Assembly (NCBI RefSeq): GCF_017377575.1
Contig: NZ_JAFREM010000010.1
Span: 1-64,000, forward strand
Reading direction: 5' to 3'
Source of the DNA: Candidatus Enterococcus moelleringii
GTDB taxonomy: Bacteria; Bacillota; Bacilli; Lactobacillales; Enterococcaceae
DNA length: 64,000 nucleotides
This document shows, piece by piece, positions 31,633 through 41,818 of this stretch. Every line of letters begins with the position of its first letter. The stretch's first letter is position 1. The position numbers and the translations under genes were made by a program. A model generated the notes under the pieces. It was not told the DNA's origin. It was given only the letters and a program-made list of their open reading frames with translations, and did no database searches.

Positions 31633-32883
31633 ATGGATTCGAGGGAAAAGTTACACTTAACTGACGTAATCGATATCGATCTTTTGCAAAATGTACAAGA
31701 CAAGCTGTCTAAGCTGGTAAATGTATCCGTTGTCACTGTTGATTCTGAGGGAAATCCAGTGGGCGATTTAAACAACTTCACGCCCTTTTGTGATTTGGTG
31801 CGTTCGTCAAACGTAGGAGCCCAGCAATGCATCGCCTGTGATGCCCAAGCCGAAAAGAAATCATTTTTAGAAAATCGCTCCATTACATATGATTGCCATT
31901 TAGGCCTGAAGGATTGCTGCGTGCCGATTATCGTGGATGGTGAGCTTTTGGGGGCCGTACTAGGGGCGCAGGTCTTAATCAAAGACCCCAACAGTGAGGA
32001 AGATCCTCGTAAAAAATTTAATGTACCTGAATTAGCCGCTCAGCTTGAGGTCACTGAAAGCAAACTGCAAGAAGCCATTGATCAACTAGCCATTGTTGAG
32101 GAAAGCTATTTGCAGGATTGTGTGGATCTGTATGAATTAATTGCCAATTACTTAAAAGAAATGGGCTTAAAATCCATCGCTCAAAAGCAGTTCGTCCAAG
32201 AGTACCAAGAAAAACTAGCCTACGAAAAGCGCCTGAAAAGTGCCGAGCTGAAAACCATCGAGGCTCAGATCAATCCGCACTTTCTCTTTAATACCTTAAA
32301 TACGATTGCCCGCATTGCCATGAAGGAAAACGCCGAGGACACTGAAGAGATGATTTACAACTTGTCCGACCTGTTACGCTACAACTTGCGGCAAACGGAA
32401 GAATTCCCAACCTTGGAAAGTGAGTTAGCTAACATCAAGCGTTATCTGTACATTCAAAAAACCCGTTATCAAGATCGTTTAAATTATACGATTGACGTAC
32501 CAGATGAACTGCTGCAATGCTGCATCCCAAACATGATCATGCAGCCGATCGTTGAAAATGCCATCATTCACGGGATTGAACCGCTGTTAAAAGGCGGCCA
32601 GGTGGCGGTGTCCGTTACTAAAGAAGATGACTCGATTATTGTGGATGTCAGTGATACCGGCGTAGGGATGTCGGAATTTATCAAATCAACCATTTTGGAT
32701 TATTCAGCCAGTAAAAAGCATCCGGGATTAGGCGTGAACAACTCCCATCTGCGTTTGAAGGATTATTTTGGCGAAGGGTATGGGCTGGTGCTGGAGAAAA
32801 AAGAAGGGTTTGCTACGACGGTTAAGATTATTTTTCCCGCTTTTACGGATATTCGACAGCTTAAAACGAAGGAGCGTGCCTAA
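31633..32883 (+). CDS. PocR-domain sensor histidine kinase (LytS/YesM type)
   Basis: 416 residues with no membrane segment, so a cytosolic sensor. Residues about 8-165 are a PocR ligand-binding domain with its cysteines (QQCIACDAQAEKK; CHLGLKDCCVPIIVDGE); PocR governs the cob/pdu regulon in Salmonella in response to propanediol. After a coiled linker comes the kinase box with phospho-histidine in EAQINPHFLFNTLN and the ATPase motifs MQPIVENAIIHG and DVSDTGVGMS. The response regulator follows directly (TAAATG). It is divergent from the microcompartment operon and is the best candidate for its diol sensor. Confidence 0.92.
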   Translation: MDSREKLHLTDVIDIDLLQNVQDKLSKLVNVSVVTVDSEGNPVGDLNNFTPFCDLVRSSNVGAQQCIACDAQAEKKSFLENRSITYDCHLGLKDCCVPIIVDGELLGAVLGAQVLIKDPNSEEDPRKKFNVPELAAQLEVTESKLQEAIDQLAIVEESYLQDCVDLYELIANYLKEMGLKSIAQKQFVQEYQEKLAYEKRLKSAELKTIEAQINPHFLFNTLNTIARIAMKENAEDTEEMIYNLSDLLRYNLRQTEEFPTLESELANIKRYLYIQKTRYQDRLNYTIDVPDELLQCCIPNMIMQPIVENAIIHGIEPLLKGGQVAVSVTKEDDSIIVDVSDTGVGMSEFIKSTILDYSASKKHPGLGVNNSHLRLKDYFGEGYGLVLEKKEGFATTVKIIFPAFTDIRQLKTKERA

Positions 32884-33651
32884 ATGAAATACAAGTTGCT
32901 CATTGTCGAGGATGAGAATTTCGAAAAAGAAGCCTTAGAAATGATCGTCAAAAAGACATACAGTGAAATCAGTATTGTCGGCATCGCCAGCAGCGGCAAG
33001 GAAGCCATCAAAAAAGCCAAAGTGTTTAAACCAGATATTATTCTGATGGATATTGGCATCCCCGAGCTGGACGGCCTTTCGGCTCAACGGCAGATTTTAG
33101 AATTTTTGCCGGACGTTCGCACGATTATCCTAACTGCCTACTCAGATTTTCAACACGCCCAGGACGCCATTAACTGCCGAGTGGTGGACTACTTAGTCAA
33201 GCCGATCCGAACCAAGAAACTCACCCAGTCCATTGATCGGGTGCTGGCTGATTTACAAAAAAATCCCGTCCATACCTCGTTCATCCAAGAAACTACCAAA
33301 ATTTCCCAGAACGAGTTTATCCAACAGGCCTTGGTATACATTGAAAATCATTACCTGGAAAATATTCAGGTGGCTGAGCTGGCTAAATTGCTCTATCTTA
33401 ATCCCCAGTACTTCAGCCGCTTGTTCAAAAAAGAAATGAACATCAGCTTCAGCGAATTTTTGCTGCTTTATCGTTTAGAAAAATCAAAGGATTTGTTGAT
33501 CGAAACCGACCTGCCGATTTACGCCATCGCCAGCAATTCCGGCTTTACCGATTCTTCCTATTATTGCAAGACCTTCAAAAAATACGTCCACATCAGTCCG
33601 TTGAAGTTCCGCAATCAACAAAGAAAAGGGGACCTTGCTTCTCCAAGCTAA
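32884..33651 (+). CDS. Response regulator with AraC-type DNA-binding domain (YesN type)
   Basis: 255 residues. The receiver domain (1-120) has acidic VEDEN, phospho-acceptor Asp in IILMDIGIP, TAYSD and lysine in YLVKPIR. The C-terminal AraC domain has two helix-turn-helices (VAELAKLLYLNPQYFSRLFK; IYAIASNSGFTDSSYYCKTF). AAGGAG lies within the end of the kinase gene, so the pair is co-translated. It probably activates the microcompartment operon. Confidence 0.93.
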   Translation: MKYKLLIVEDENFEKEALEMIVKKTYSEISIVGIASSGKEAIKKAKVFKPDIILMDIGIPELDGLSAQRQILEFLPDVRTIILTAYSDFQHAQDAINCRVVDYLVKPIRTKKLTQSIDRVLADLQKNPVHTSFIQETTKISQNEFIQQALVYIENHYLENIQVAELAKLLYLNPQYFSRLFKKEMNISFSEFLLLYRLEKSKDLLIETDLPIYAIASNSGFTDSSYYCKTFKKYVHISPLKFRNQQRKGDLASPS

Positions 33652-33668
33652 TTTTAATGCTGCCAAAA

Positions 33669-33701
33669 AACCGCCTGAGTCTGTCGCAGATTCAGGCGGT
33701 T
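33669..33701. terminator. Bidirectional terminator
   Basis: AACCGCCTGA at 33669-33678 pairs with TCAGGCGGTT at 33692-33701, with A and T tracts on either side. It ends both the two-component genes and the convergent aldehyde dehydrogenase gene. Confidence 0.85.
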
Positions 33702-33715
33702 CAATTTTTATTGGC

Positions 33716-35107
33716 TTATTTCAATATCCGCCGTATCCACTTCAAATTCTCCTCATTATACGGGGGAAAAATAAACGGCGTATCCATTTTCTTCGATGAC
33801 AAAATACTGCGAGCGTTAGAGAAGGTTTCAAAGCTGTATTTGCCGTGATAAGAACCAATCCCGGACATTCCGACACCGCCAAAAGGCATTTTGTCAGAAA
33901 CTAGATGCATAATTGTGTTGTTGATGCACAAGCCGCCGGAGCTGGTCCGATCGATAATGTATTCCTGCTCCTTCTGGTCCTGAGAAAAAATGTACATCGC
34001 CAATGGTTTCGGCATTTGATTGATTTTTTCGATGGTGGCATCCAGATTCGTATAAGAAATAATCGGCAAAATCGGGCCGAAAATTTCTTCCTGCATGGCT
34101 GCGGAATTCCAAGAATTTTCCAACAGCGTCGGCTCAATATAGCGATCATCCGGATTGACCTCGCCGCCGAACAGCCACTCATCCTGGCAGGCTTCCAGCA
34201 AATCCATCAGCCGCTCAAAATGTTTCCGGTTCACAATGCGAGCATAGCTGTCGCTGCGGGCAATTCGGGTGCCATAAAATTCCTCCAGCACTTTGCGGGC
34301 CTCATGAATAAAGGCATCCTTCACCTGCTGATGCACCACTACGTAATCGGGAGCAACGCAAGTCTGACCGGCATTAATCGTTTTACCCCAAATGATTCGT
34401 TTGGCAGCCAGCCGGATATCGGCGTCTTTGGTGACAATTGCTGGACTTTTGCCGCCAAGTTCTAAAGTTACCGGCGTCAGATGCTCGGCGGCAGCCTGCA
34501 TCACAATTTTGCCGACTTTTTCGCTGCCGGTGAAAAAGATGTAATCAAAAGGACAGCTTAATAAAGCATTGTTGGTATCCACGCCGCCTTCCACCACCGA
34601 AACATATTGTTGATCAAAGGTGTTTTTAATCATGCTGGACACCACTCGGGAAAAATTCGGTGTCAGCTCAGAAGGCTTAACCACCGCACAATTCCCCGCC
34701 GCCAGTGCGCCAATCAGCGGTTCAATCAACAGCTGGAAGGGATAATTAAACGGTCCGATCACCAATACCGTGCCATAGGGTTCATAATGAATACGGCTAG
34801 ATGAAGGCCACAAGAAAAAAGGCGTACTCACCCGCTGATCCTTCGCCCACTTAGGAACTTTTTTGATCATGCTGCTAAGACTTTTTAATACAAAACCGAT
34901 CTCAGTCGCATAGGATTCCTGGGGATGCTTGCCTAAATCCCGCTGGAGCGCCTCCATTAATTGCGTTTCATAATCGATAATGCTTTGTTTTAATCGTTTT
35001 AATTGCTCCACCCGGAACCTTGGATCTTTGGTTTGATGGGTGGCGAAAAACTGCTGATGCTGAGCCAGCAGCTGATGGGCATCTTCTTTGGTCCATTCTT
35101 GTACCAA
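33716..35107 (-). CDS. NAD(P)-dependent aldehyde dehydrogenase
   Basis: 463 residues, class III-like aldehyde dehydrogenase (YwdH type) that oxidises aldehydes to acids. Catalytic Cys in NAGQTCVAPDY, Glu in TLELGGKSPAIV, cofactor loop FTGSEKVGK, and EEIFGPILPI are intact. The start is TTG with GGAGAGG upstream. It is monocistronic or paired loosely with the hydrolase gene upstream. It might clear aldehyde escaping from the compartment, but no shared regulation is visible. Confidence 0.88.
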   Translation of the reverse strand: MVQEWTKEDAHQLLAQHQQFFATHQTKDPRFRVEQLKRLKQSIIDYETQLMEALQRDLGKHPQESYATEIGFVLKSLSSMIKKVPKWAKDQRVSTPFFLWPSSSRIHYEPYGTVLVIGPFNYPFQLLIEPLIGALAAGNCAVVKPSELTPNFSRVVSSMIKNTFDQQYVSVVEGGVDTNNALLSCPFDYIFFTGSEKVGKIVMQAAAEHLTPVTLELGGKSPAIVTKDADIRLAAKRIIWGKTINAGQTCVAPDYVVVHQQVKDAFIHEARKVLEEFYGTRIARSDSYARIVNRKHFERLMDLLEACQDEWLFGGEVNPDDRYIEPTLLENSWNSAAMQEEIFGPILPIISYTNLDATIEKINQMPKPLAMYIFSQDQKEQEYIIDRTSSGGLCINNTIMHLVSDKMPFGGVGMSGIGSYHGKYSFETFSNARSILSSKKMDTPFIFPPYNEENLKWIRRILK

Positions 35108-35207
35108 GGTTATCCTCTCCTTCAGAGTATCATTTATCCTTACTATAGAGGAAATAGGCTAGAATGAACATTTTTTCGCTTAAATCAGCAATTTATTGAC
35201 AATTTCT

Positions 35208-36179
35208 CTAAAACATCGCCGTAATCTCCTGCTGAATCAACGCCAACCAATCCTTCGCTTCCGACATAAACAACCCTGTCATGGAAACCACCAGCTGCTT
35301 TTGCGGATTCACATAAATCGTATTACCGCCATCCCCAAGCGCCGCAAACGAACGCTCATCATCCAACGCCCACCACAAATAACCGTATTTCAGCCCCAAC
35401 TTTTTCCAAGCACTCTGCTCTCTGGTACTTTCTTTAATCCATTTCTCAGGAACCAGCTGCTGTCCTTCCCAAACGCCGCCATTCAAATAAAGCTGTCCGA
35501 TTTTCGCCAACTCTCGCGCAGTTAAGCTCAGTCCCCAGCCAGCCGTATGCACACCAGTCGGTCCGGCCACCCACCCCCTCACACCAGTTGTTTGATAAAA
35601 GGCCATCTGTTCCTCCTTGTCACGAAAAGTAATCGTCTCCTCCATCTGAATCCCCATCGGATCAAACAAATTTTCCCGCGCAAAATCCAGCACTGATTGC
35701 CCCGTAGCTTTCACCAAAATCCCCGACAAAATGTCTGGCCCAATTAAAGGCGCATACTTAAACTCGCCCACACGACCTCTGCCCCCGATTGCCTCCAAAG
35801 AAAACTTCACCCAATCAGGACTAGTAAAATATTGGGGATACGGATTAAGCATTCGTTTGTAAGGCACCGTCATCGTCAGCAAGTGCCGCAGCGTAATCGC
35901 CGAAAGCATCTTTTCTTTTTTAGGAAACGAATATTCCGGGAAAAAGTCCAACACCTTTTGATCCAAACTCGTGATATATCCCTTTTCCAACGCGATCCCA
36001 ATCAAGGCTGAGACGATACTTTTCGTCACCGAAAAAATGTGCACCGCCGTATCTGCTTCGCATCCGTTGAAATACTTTTCGTAAACAATCGTACCCTCTT
36101 GACTAACAGTTATCCCCGCCGTATTCCCATACTCCCGCTGAATTTTCGCTTCCAAAGCGACAAATTTTTCGTTTTCCAT
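35208..36179 (-). CDS. Serine hydrolase of the beta-lactamase class C / penicillin-binding fold
   Basis: 323 residues. The SxxK nucleophile motif is FSVTKSIV; the C-terminal GDGGNTIYV fits the KTG-like strand position. The YxN element is not obvious. No signal peptide, so probably cytosolic, like many esterase-type members. The ATG at 36179 has GGAGGG upstream, and an extra in-frame start five codons earlier is not needed. Substrate unknown. It is not evidence of beta-lactam resistance. Confidence 0.8.
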   Translation of the reverse strand: MENEKFVALEAKIQREYGNTAGITVSQEGTIVYEKYFNGCEADTAVHIFSVTKSIVSALIGIALEKGYITSLDQKVLDFFPEYSFPKKEKMLSAITLRHLLTMTVPYKRMLNPYPQYFTSPDWVKFSLEAIGGRGRVGEFKYAPLIGPDILSGILVKATGQSVLDFARENLFDPMGIQMEETITFRDKEEQMAFYQTTGVRGWVAGPTGVHTAGWGLSLTARELAKIGQLYLNGGVWEGQQLVPEKWIKESTREQSAWKKLGLKYGYLWWALDDERSFAALGDGGNTIYVNPQKQLVVSMTGLFMSEAKDWLALIQQEITAMF

Positions 36180-36238
36180 TGTGCATCCCTCCATTACTTA
36201 CTATCAGGTTAAGCGTTCCAGTAAGGGCAAAGTCAACC

Positions 36239-36269
36239 AAAAAAACCTCAGAGAAATTGCTCTCCAAGG
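36239..36269 (-). terminator. Terminator of the ABC exporter operon
   Basis: On the minus strand CCTTGGAGA pairs with TCTCTGAGG (two G-U pairs) and is followed by seven T residues. Confidence 0.7.
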
Positions 36270-36278
36270 CTCCCCACA

Positions 36279-38840
36279 TTAAGTTAATTCATCTCTTAAC
36301 GCATCAATAATATTTTCCTTTCTCAACTGGCTCACGGCGTACAGCATGGTAATAATCACGATCAGAAAAACACTCAAGATGCTAATGGCCAGACTGCTCC
36401 AAGGGAAAATAAAAGAAATTTCTCCGCCTCCCATGACGATCCCTTGATAAATCAACCACGACGCACCCGCCGCAATCGGCACACCCACCAGTAAGGACTG
36501 CATGCCATAAAAGAAGCATTCGAAAATCATCATCTTGTTAAAATCACGGTCTGCCATTCCCACCGAACGCAGCATCGCCAACTCCCGCCGCCGCAGTTTG
36601 ATGTTGGTGGAAATCGTGTTGAAAACATTCGCCACCGCAATCAAGGAGATCATCACTACAAAGACATAGGTGAACACATCCACTACAAAAAGTATATTGC
36701 GATTTTGGTCAAACATTTCCTTGGTGTTGTAAAGGTTATAGGCCGCGGAGTGTCCTGTGCCTTCAATGATCTCTTTCATTTCCTTGACTGACTGGGCCGG
36801 GTTATTCGACAAGAAGGTCAGGCCTAAATTCTCCTTGATTCCCGGCGGCGAAAACTGTTCCTTCAATTTATAAGGTGCCACAATCATAAAGACAAAAGGC
36901 TTGTTTTCACCGGGCTGACTTGGCAGCGTGTCTAACGGAATCGTATCCACAAAGGTGATCGCGATATCCTGCGTCTTACCAGTTACAGGCTCACTTTCCA
37001 GTTCGGGGGTAACTGAGAAATTCTGCTCGCCGGCTTTGAACATGTCGATCAATTCACTCTTTTCCTTCGCTTCACCCTCCCCTTGGACCTTGGCAACCGC
37101 CGTCATTTTGCTAGGATTTTCCAAATATTCGTCGGCAGGCAAATCCAAAGCCGCAAGAAATTTTTCGTATTCACTGTCTTCAATAAACTGGATGTCCAGT
37201 GGCAAGGTTATCTCTTCATCTGATTGATCATAACCTGCTTGTGCTCGGTAATCTTTTGAAAAAGCGCTGATCGGCACAGTAGTGGAATAAGTAGAAATTG
37301 CCTGATAGGAACTATCGGTAACTCCATCCACCTGTTGGAATTTCTCGTACAGCTGAAACAGCTCCGCTTCCGGCAGGTCAGTGGTGGCAAAGATGATATC
37401 AAAATCTGTATCCACTACGGAAGTTTCCGCCGCTTGCTTCAAGTGACTGCCGAAAGACTGCGCGGAGACGAACAGAATCACACTTAGCGCCAAGGACAAG
37501 ACAATACTACGGTAACGTTTCTTGTTTCGTTTGAAATTTTTCAAAGCCAAGGTGCCTTCCAAGCCATAAATGCGTTGCGCCAGCCTTGACGTTTTGACTT
37601 TTTTCGCTTCAATCTTGACCTCATTGGTTTGCCGAATGCTTTCCATCACCGGCGTGTTCGCGGCTTTCCGCGCCGGAATATAGGCCGAAATCAGAATCGT
37701 AACTAGACTCACCAAAGCCGCAAGAGCCAAAACCGGCAGCGAGATGTTCAAGGTCAGGGGAACGCTGTTATAAAGAATGTTGCTGAAATTTTTCGCTACT
37801 ACTGAAATCACCAAACGAATACTGCCTAAGCCGGCCAAAATTCCTAAGGGTATACCGATTACCCCGATGCAAATCCCTTCAAACAACACCGAATTCCGCA
37901 ACTGCCGAGGAGTTGCCCCAACAGAAGAAAGAATGCCGAATTGCTGGGTCCGTTCATTTAACGAAATCACAAAAGAATTGTAAATCAGAAAAATCGATCC
38001 CACCATCACCAAAATTACCAGGATGCCGCCTACCGCATAAAGCAGCGCATTAAAAATCTTGTCATTGGAGGCACCCATAAAACGCAACATATTTTCGTTA
38101 AATACATAGGCGTGTTTGCCAGCCTTTTCTTCTCCGTAGGCATTTGCTTTGCGAGGATTTTTCAAGGTAACAAAAACACTGCGGGTTTTCGATTAATCCG
38201 TGGCTGCAGTGATCAAGGTATAGCCCGGCGCCGTAGATTCCTCAAAGCTGGGTCGCTGACAAATTCCGACGATCCGATACGTTTTTTCCGTAGTCGGCAC
38301 TACCGCTTCACCTTCCGAAAGGTATGGATCATGCTGTCCCAGAATTTTGTTGCCCTCAATCCGATCACCCACAGCTAAAGTTAACGTGTCGCCAATTGCA
38401 TAATTGACCCCGCCGTTTGCGGCAAGATGCGCCGGCAGCAAAACCTCCTGACTATTTTTCGGCAACCGGCCGGCTGTAATCTTTAGCGGCAGCTGGTCAA
38501 AAGCTTCCTGGCCAAAACCAGCAACAAACAAATAAGGCTTGTCCGGATTGTTCCCGTTTTCTAGCGTGGCATAACCCAGGTTTTGAAATTCTGTGGTACT
38601 GACAGCCTCTTCGTCCTGCGCCCGCGCCGCCGCAAATTTTTCATCAACGTCTAAAAATTCCACATGCCAATCGCCGTACTTCACCATCGAACCTTCCACC
38701 ATATAATTCTGCAAAGAAATCGCAAATGTCGCCACCGCCGTAATCATCGCCGCCGACAAGATCACCCCAATAATAGTGACCAGCGTACGGGTGCGGTTTT
38801 GCTTCATATTTTCCAGCGTGACTTTATTGAAGATGTTCAT
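36279..38840 (-). pseudogene. FtsX/MacB-type ABC transporter permease interrupted by one in-frame stop
   Basis: The reading frame is continuous over 853 codons except for one TAA at 38195-38193. Residues 1-215 end ...LITAATD, and the same frame resumes SKTRSVFVTLKNPRK without any shift. The upstream part has the first membrane segment (TLVTIIGVILSAAMITAVATF) and part of the MacB periplasmic-type domain; the rest has the FtsX domains and the other membrane segments. The gene overlaps the end of the ABC ATPase gene. A GAA-to-TAA or CAA-to-TAA change would explain it. It could be a real pseudogene, a readthrough case or a sequencing error; the intact remainder argues for a recent event. Confidence 0.85.
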
Positions 38841-39523
38841 GATTGCATCACCCGCTCATCACGAACCACCTTGCCATCGGAAATACCGATAATCCGATCC
38901 GCCTGTAACGCAATGTTTTCATCATGGGTCACCACAATCAAGGTTTGACCATATTTCCGGTTGCTCAGCTTCAATAAGTTAATAATTTCATGTCCATTGC
39001 GGCTGTCCAAACTCCCAGTCGGCTCATCGGCTAACATCACAGCTGGCGCATTCATCAAGGCCCGCCCCACCGAAACCCGCTGCTGCTGACCGCCTGAAAG
39101 CTGATTGGGCAAATGATTTTGCCGCTTTTCCAAACCTAATAAATCCAGCAATTCCCGTAAGCGTTCCTGATTTACTTCCCGTTTGTCCATCAGGATCGGC
39201 AAGGTGATGTTTTCCACCACATTCAGAGTAGGAATTAAATTGTGAAACTGGTAAATCAACCCCACCTGCCGCCGCCGGAAAATCGCCAGCTTTTCATTGT
39301 TTTGGGCATAGACATCCTGTCCATCCAGATACACCTTGCCGCTGGTGGGCACATCCACGCCGCCAATCACATGCAAAAGTGTCGATTTCCCCGAACCCGA
39401 GGAGCCGATGATGGCGGTGAATTCGCTTTTTTCGATCGTCAACGAGACATCATCCAAGGCGACCACCCGACTTTCCCCTTTGCCGTAGATCTTGCTGAGG
39501 TTTTCAATTTTTAATAGCTCCAT
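38837..39523 (-). CDS. ABC transporter ATPase (MacB/LolD type)
   Basis: 228 residues. Walker A GSSGSGKST, Q-loop QFHNLIP, signature LSGGQQQR, Walker B VMLADEPTGSLD and His in VVTHDE are all present. It powers the permease encoded next. GGGAGT precedes the ATG, and it is expressed with the two-component genes upstream, the usual layout for an exporter induced by a peptide or envelope stress. Confidence 0.93.
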   Translation of the reverse strand: MELLKIENLSKIYGKGESRVVALDDVSLTIEKSEFTAIIGSSGSGKSTLLHVIGGVDVPTSGKVYLDGQDVYAQNNEKLAIFRRRQVGLIYQFHNLIPTLNVVENITLPILMDKREVNQERLRELLDLLGLEKRQNHLPNQLSGGQQQRVSVGRALMNAPAVMLADEPTGSLDSRNGHEIINLLKLSNRKYGQTLIVVTHDENIALQADRIIGISDGKVVRDERVMQS

Positions 39524-39606
39524 TTTACGAGACTCCCTTCTTCTTGACTCACCTCTATCATAGAGCCTTCAGCTTGCAGCCAGGTGACTTTCAGGTGAGA
39601 GATCCG

Positions 39607-40596
39607 TCACTTGGGAAAACGAATCGTAAAAAGCGCGCCGCCTTGGGGAACATTCTTGGCCGTAATCGAGCCGCCTTGCCGGACAATGATCATTTTACTA
39701 AGAGCTAATCCAATGCCGAAACCAGTGGCGTTGGCGCTCTTCCCTCGATAAAACCGTTCAAATAAATGAGGCAAATCGACTGGATCGAAGCCTGGACCGC
39801 TATCTTGAATCTCCAGCTGGGTAAACAGCGGATTGTCAGTGCAATGAATAGTTATCTCTCCCTTTTCACCAGCACTTTCCATGCCATTTTTCAAAATATT
39901 TTGCAGCGCCTCCGCCAACCAGCCCATATCTCCAATGATCACAGCTCCCTCAGGCACCTCTAGCTGCACCGTCAAATCACGCAGCTCCATCGGAATCGCC
40001 AACGGTCGCAACGCAGTTTGAAGCAAAGCCTCAACCTCCACTGGGTCGTTTTGAAACTCCACTACCCCAGCATCCAAACGAGAAATTTTCAATAATGCTG
40101 TCAGCAGCCAATCCATCCGCACCAGCAGTTCTTCCGTTTCCCGCACAAAAGCTTTACGTCCTGCTTCCTCAGAAGAATTCTCCAACAATGACAAAGTAAG
40201 ATTCGCCGAAGTCAAAGGTGTCCGAAGCTGATGGGCCACATCCGCCAGCGAATCTGCCAAGTGTGCCTTCTCCTTTTTCAAGGCCTCATTTTGTTCCCGG
40301 ATACGCTGAGTCATTTTGACAATCTCACTTTGTAAAATCGACAGCTCCCCTTCGTCCAATTCTTCAATAAATAAACGCTCCTCATTATGCAGCACCAAAT
40401 CAATTTGACTGGATATCCGGTTTATACTTTGGTACCTCTTTTGAGTAAACAGAAAAAAGACCGCACCAAAAATCGCGGCCGAAACTAGCAGTAAAAGGCC
40501 CGTCGCCAGACTAAGCATGAAGCCAACAACACTAAATAAGACAACTAAGACCAAAAATAAAAGCGAAAACTGCCGAAACTCCCTATTGCGAAACAT
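39607..40596 (-). CDS. Sensor histidine kinase
   Basis: 329 residues. Two N-terminal membrane segments lie close together (LFLVLVVLFSVVGFMLSLAT; LLLVSAAIFGAVFFLFT), so there is almost no external domain. The phospho-histidine is in LADVAHQLRTPLTS, and ATPase motifs are NILKNGMES, DSGPGFDP and GFGIGLAL. It overlaps the response regulator gene upstream by 14 bases. It probably senses envelope stress or a substrate of the adjacent ABC exporter. Confidence 0.92.
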   Translation of the reverse strand: MFRNREFRQFSLLFLVLVVLFSVVGFMLSLATGLLLLVSAAIFGAVFFLFTQKRYQSINRISSQIDLVLHNEERLFIEELDEGELSILQSEIVKMTQRIREQNEALKKEKAHLADSLADVAHQLRTPLTSANLTLSLLENSSEEAGRKAFVRETEELLVRMDWLLTALLKISRLDAGVVEFQNDPVEVEALLQTALRPLAIPMELRDLTVQLEVPEGAVIIGDMGWLAEALQNILKNGMESAGEKGEITIHCTDNPLFTQLEIQDSGPGFDPVDLPHLFERFYRGKSANATGFGIGLALSKMIIVRQGGSITAKNVPQGGALFTIRFPK

Positions 40597-41272
40597 GGTC
40601 TGTGCCTCCCAACCGATACCCCGTTCCCCGAACCGTCAAAATAATCGTCGGCTGGCTGGGATCATCCTCGATCTTTTCCCGCAGCCGCTTGATATAAACC
40701 GTCAGGGTATTGTCATTAACAAACTCCCCGGCGGCATCCCACAACTCATCCAGCAAGCGCGCCCGCGGAATAATACTCTTAGGATTATTAACAAATACCA
40801 GCAGCAGCCGATATTCCAAAGCCGAAAGAAACACCTCGCTGCCGGCCTTTTTCACCACACCGTTGGCGGTATCTACCTGCAGCCCCTGAATCTCAAAAAC
40901 CGCCTGCCCGCCGCTGCTCTTCCGCAACGCATTCTTGATCCGAGCCACCAGCTCCCGCGGACGAAAAGGCTTCGTCACATAATCTTCCGCTCCCATGTTC
41001 AAGCCAGTCACCACACTCGCCTCATCATCAGAAGCCGTCAAAAAAATCACCGGGATATTCTGTGCCGCCTTCACCTCGGTGCAAACCGCAAAACCATTAC
41101 CATCCGGCAAAGAAATATCAATCAGTGCCAAATCAAAGCGATTGTCTGCGATCAATTCCAAAGCTTCACTCCGCGTCGCCCCATGAGTCACCGTGTATCC
41201 CTCTCCCCGCAACAGCACATTCAAATTCTTAGCAATCGCTGCATCATCTTCAACCAGTAAAATTTGCGTCAT
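40583..41272 (-). CDS. OmpR-family response regulator
   Basis: 229 residues. Receiver domain with VEDDA, phospho-Asp in LALIDISLPDG, TASDD and KPFRPREL; winged-helix C terminus with YRLLLVFVNNPKSII and VYIKRLREKIEDDPSQP. GGAGGGG lies before the ATG. First gene of the regulator-kinase-ABC operon. Confidence 0.94.
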   Translation of the reverse strand: MTQILLVEDDAAIAKNLNVLLRGEGYTVTHGATRSEALELIADNRFDLALIDISLPDGNGFAVCTEVKAAQNIPVIFLTASDDEASVVTGLNMGAEDYVTKPFRPRELVARIKNALRKSSGGQAVFEIQGLQVDTANGVVKKAGSEVFLSALEYRLLLVFVNNPKSIIPRARLLDELWDAAGEFVNDNTLTVYIKRLREKIEDDPSQPTIILTVRGTGYRLGGTDHVSQ

Positions 41273-41387
41273 CGGTCACCCCTCCACTCTCTATCTATTT
41301 ATAAAAAATAGTTTCCTATATAATGCTCACTTAAGTATACCACGCTGAAAATTTACGCTTCAAAACTCTTCAGTCACATTTGCTTGC

Positions 41388-41650
41388 ATACAAAAAAGCA
41401 CCACAAGACTTCATTGGCAAAATCTTCCAACAAAAATCTGCGATGCTTTTACATGACCGTAATCAGTTTTACGGCGAACCGATAGAACAAAGACATTCCC
41501 ACTACTGTATTTTTCCGCGAATACAGCTGAAAAAACTCATTTTGAGTCATCAGATTCAAAAAAAGTGTAGCCCGAGTTTTTCCGATACCTTTATTTACCG
41601 GTTCATATCTAATATACGACAAAAAAGACGAATTGTTTTAATTTTTCCGA
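41388..41650 (-). other. Structured AT-rich intergenic element, possible RNA or decayed gene
   Basis: On the minus strand there are successive hairpins: ACTCAAAATGAGT followed by T residues, then CTGTATT pairing with AATACAG. A terminator-like stem follows (AAAAGCATC with GGTGCTTTT, one wobble) that ends in T residues at 41388. No ribosome site with a usable start was found. A 60-odd codon open stretch (RYEPVNKGIGKTRATLFLNL...) runs through the same hairpins. The rest of 41273-41818 holds the divergent promoters and nothing else recognisable. Confidence 0.35.
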
Positions 41651-41818
41651 AAAATTTTTATCTTCAATTTATGAGAAAAAAATGTTGCGTTAGCTCACCC
41701 TCCTAATTTTGCTAAGAGATCTATCCTTAAGCTAACAAAACGAAACTCATTTAGTTGCCAGCCACTCAATCTACCGATAAACTATTGATAAAATAGAACA
41801 AAGAAAGAAGCGTGCCAA

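Noticed and set aside
41380-41706. 108-codon plus-strand frame
   Set aside because: It runs through hairpins that make sense on the minus strand, lacks a ribosome site and has a random-looking composition.
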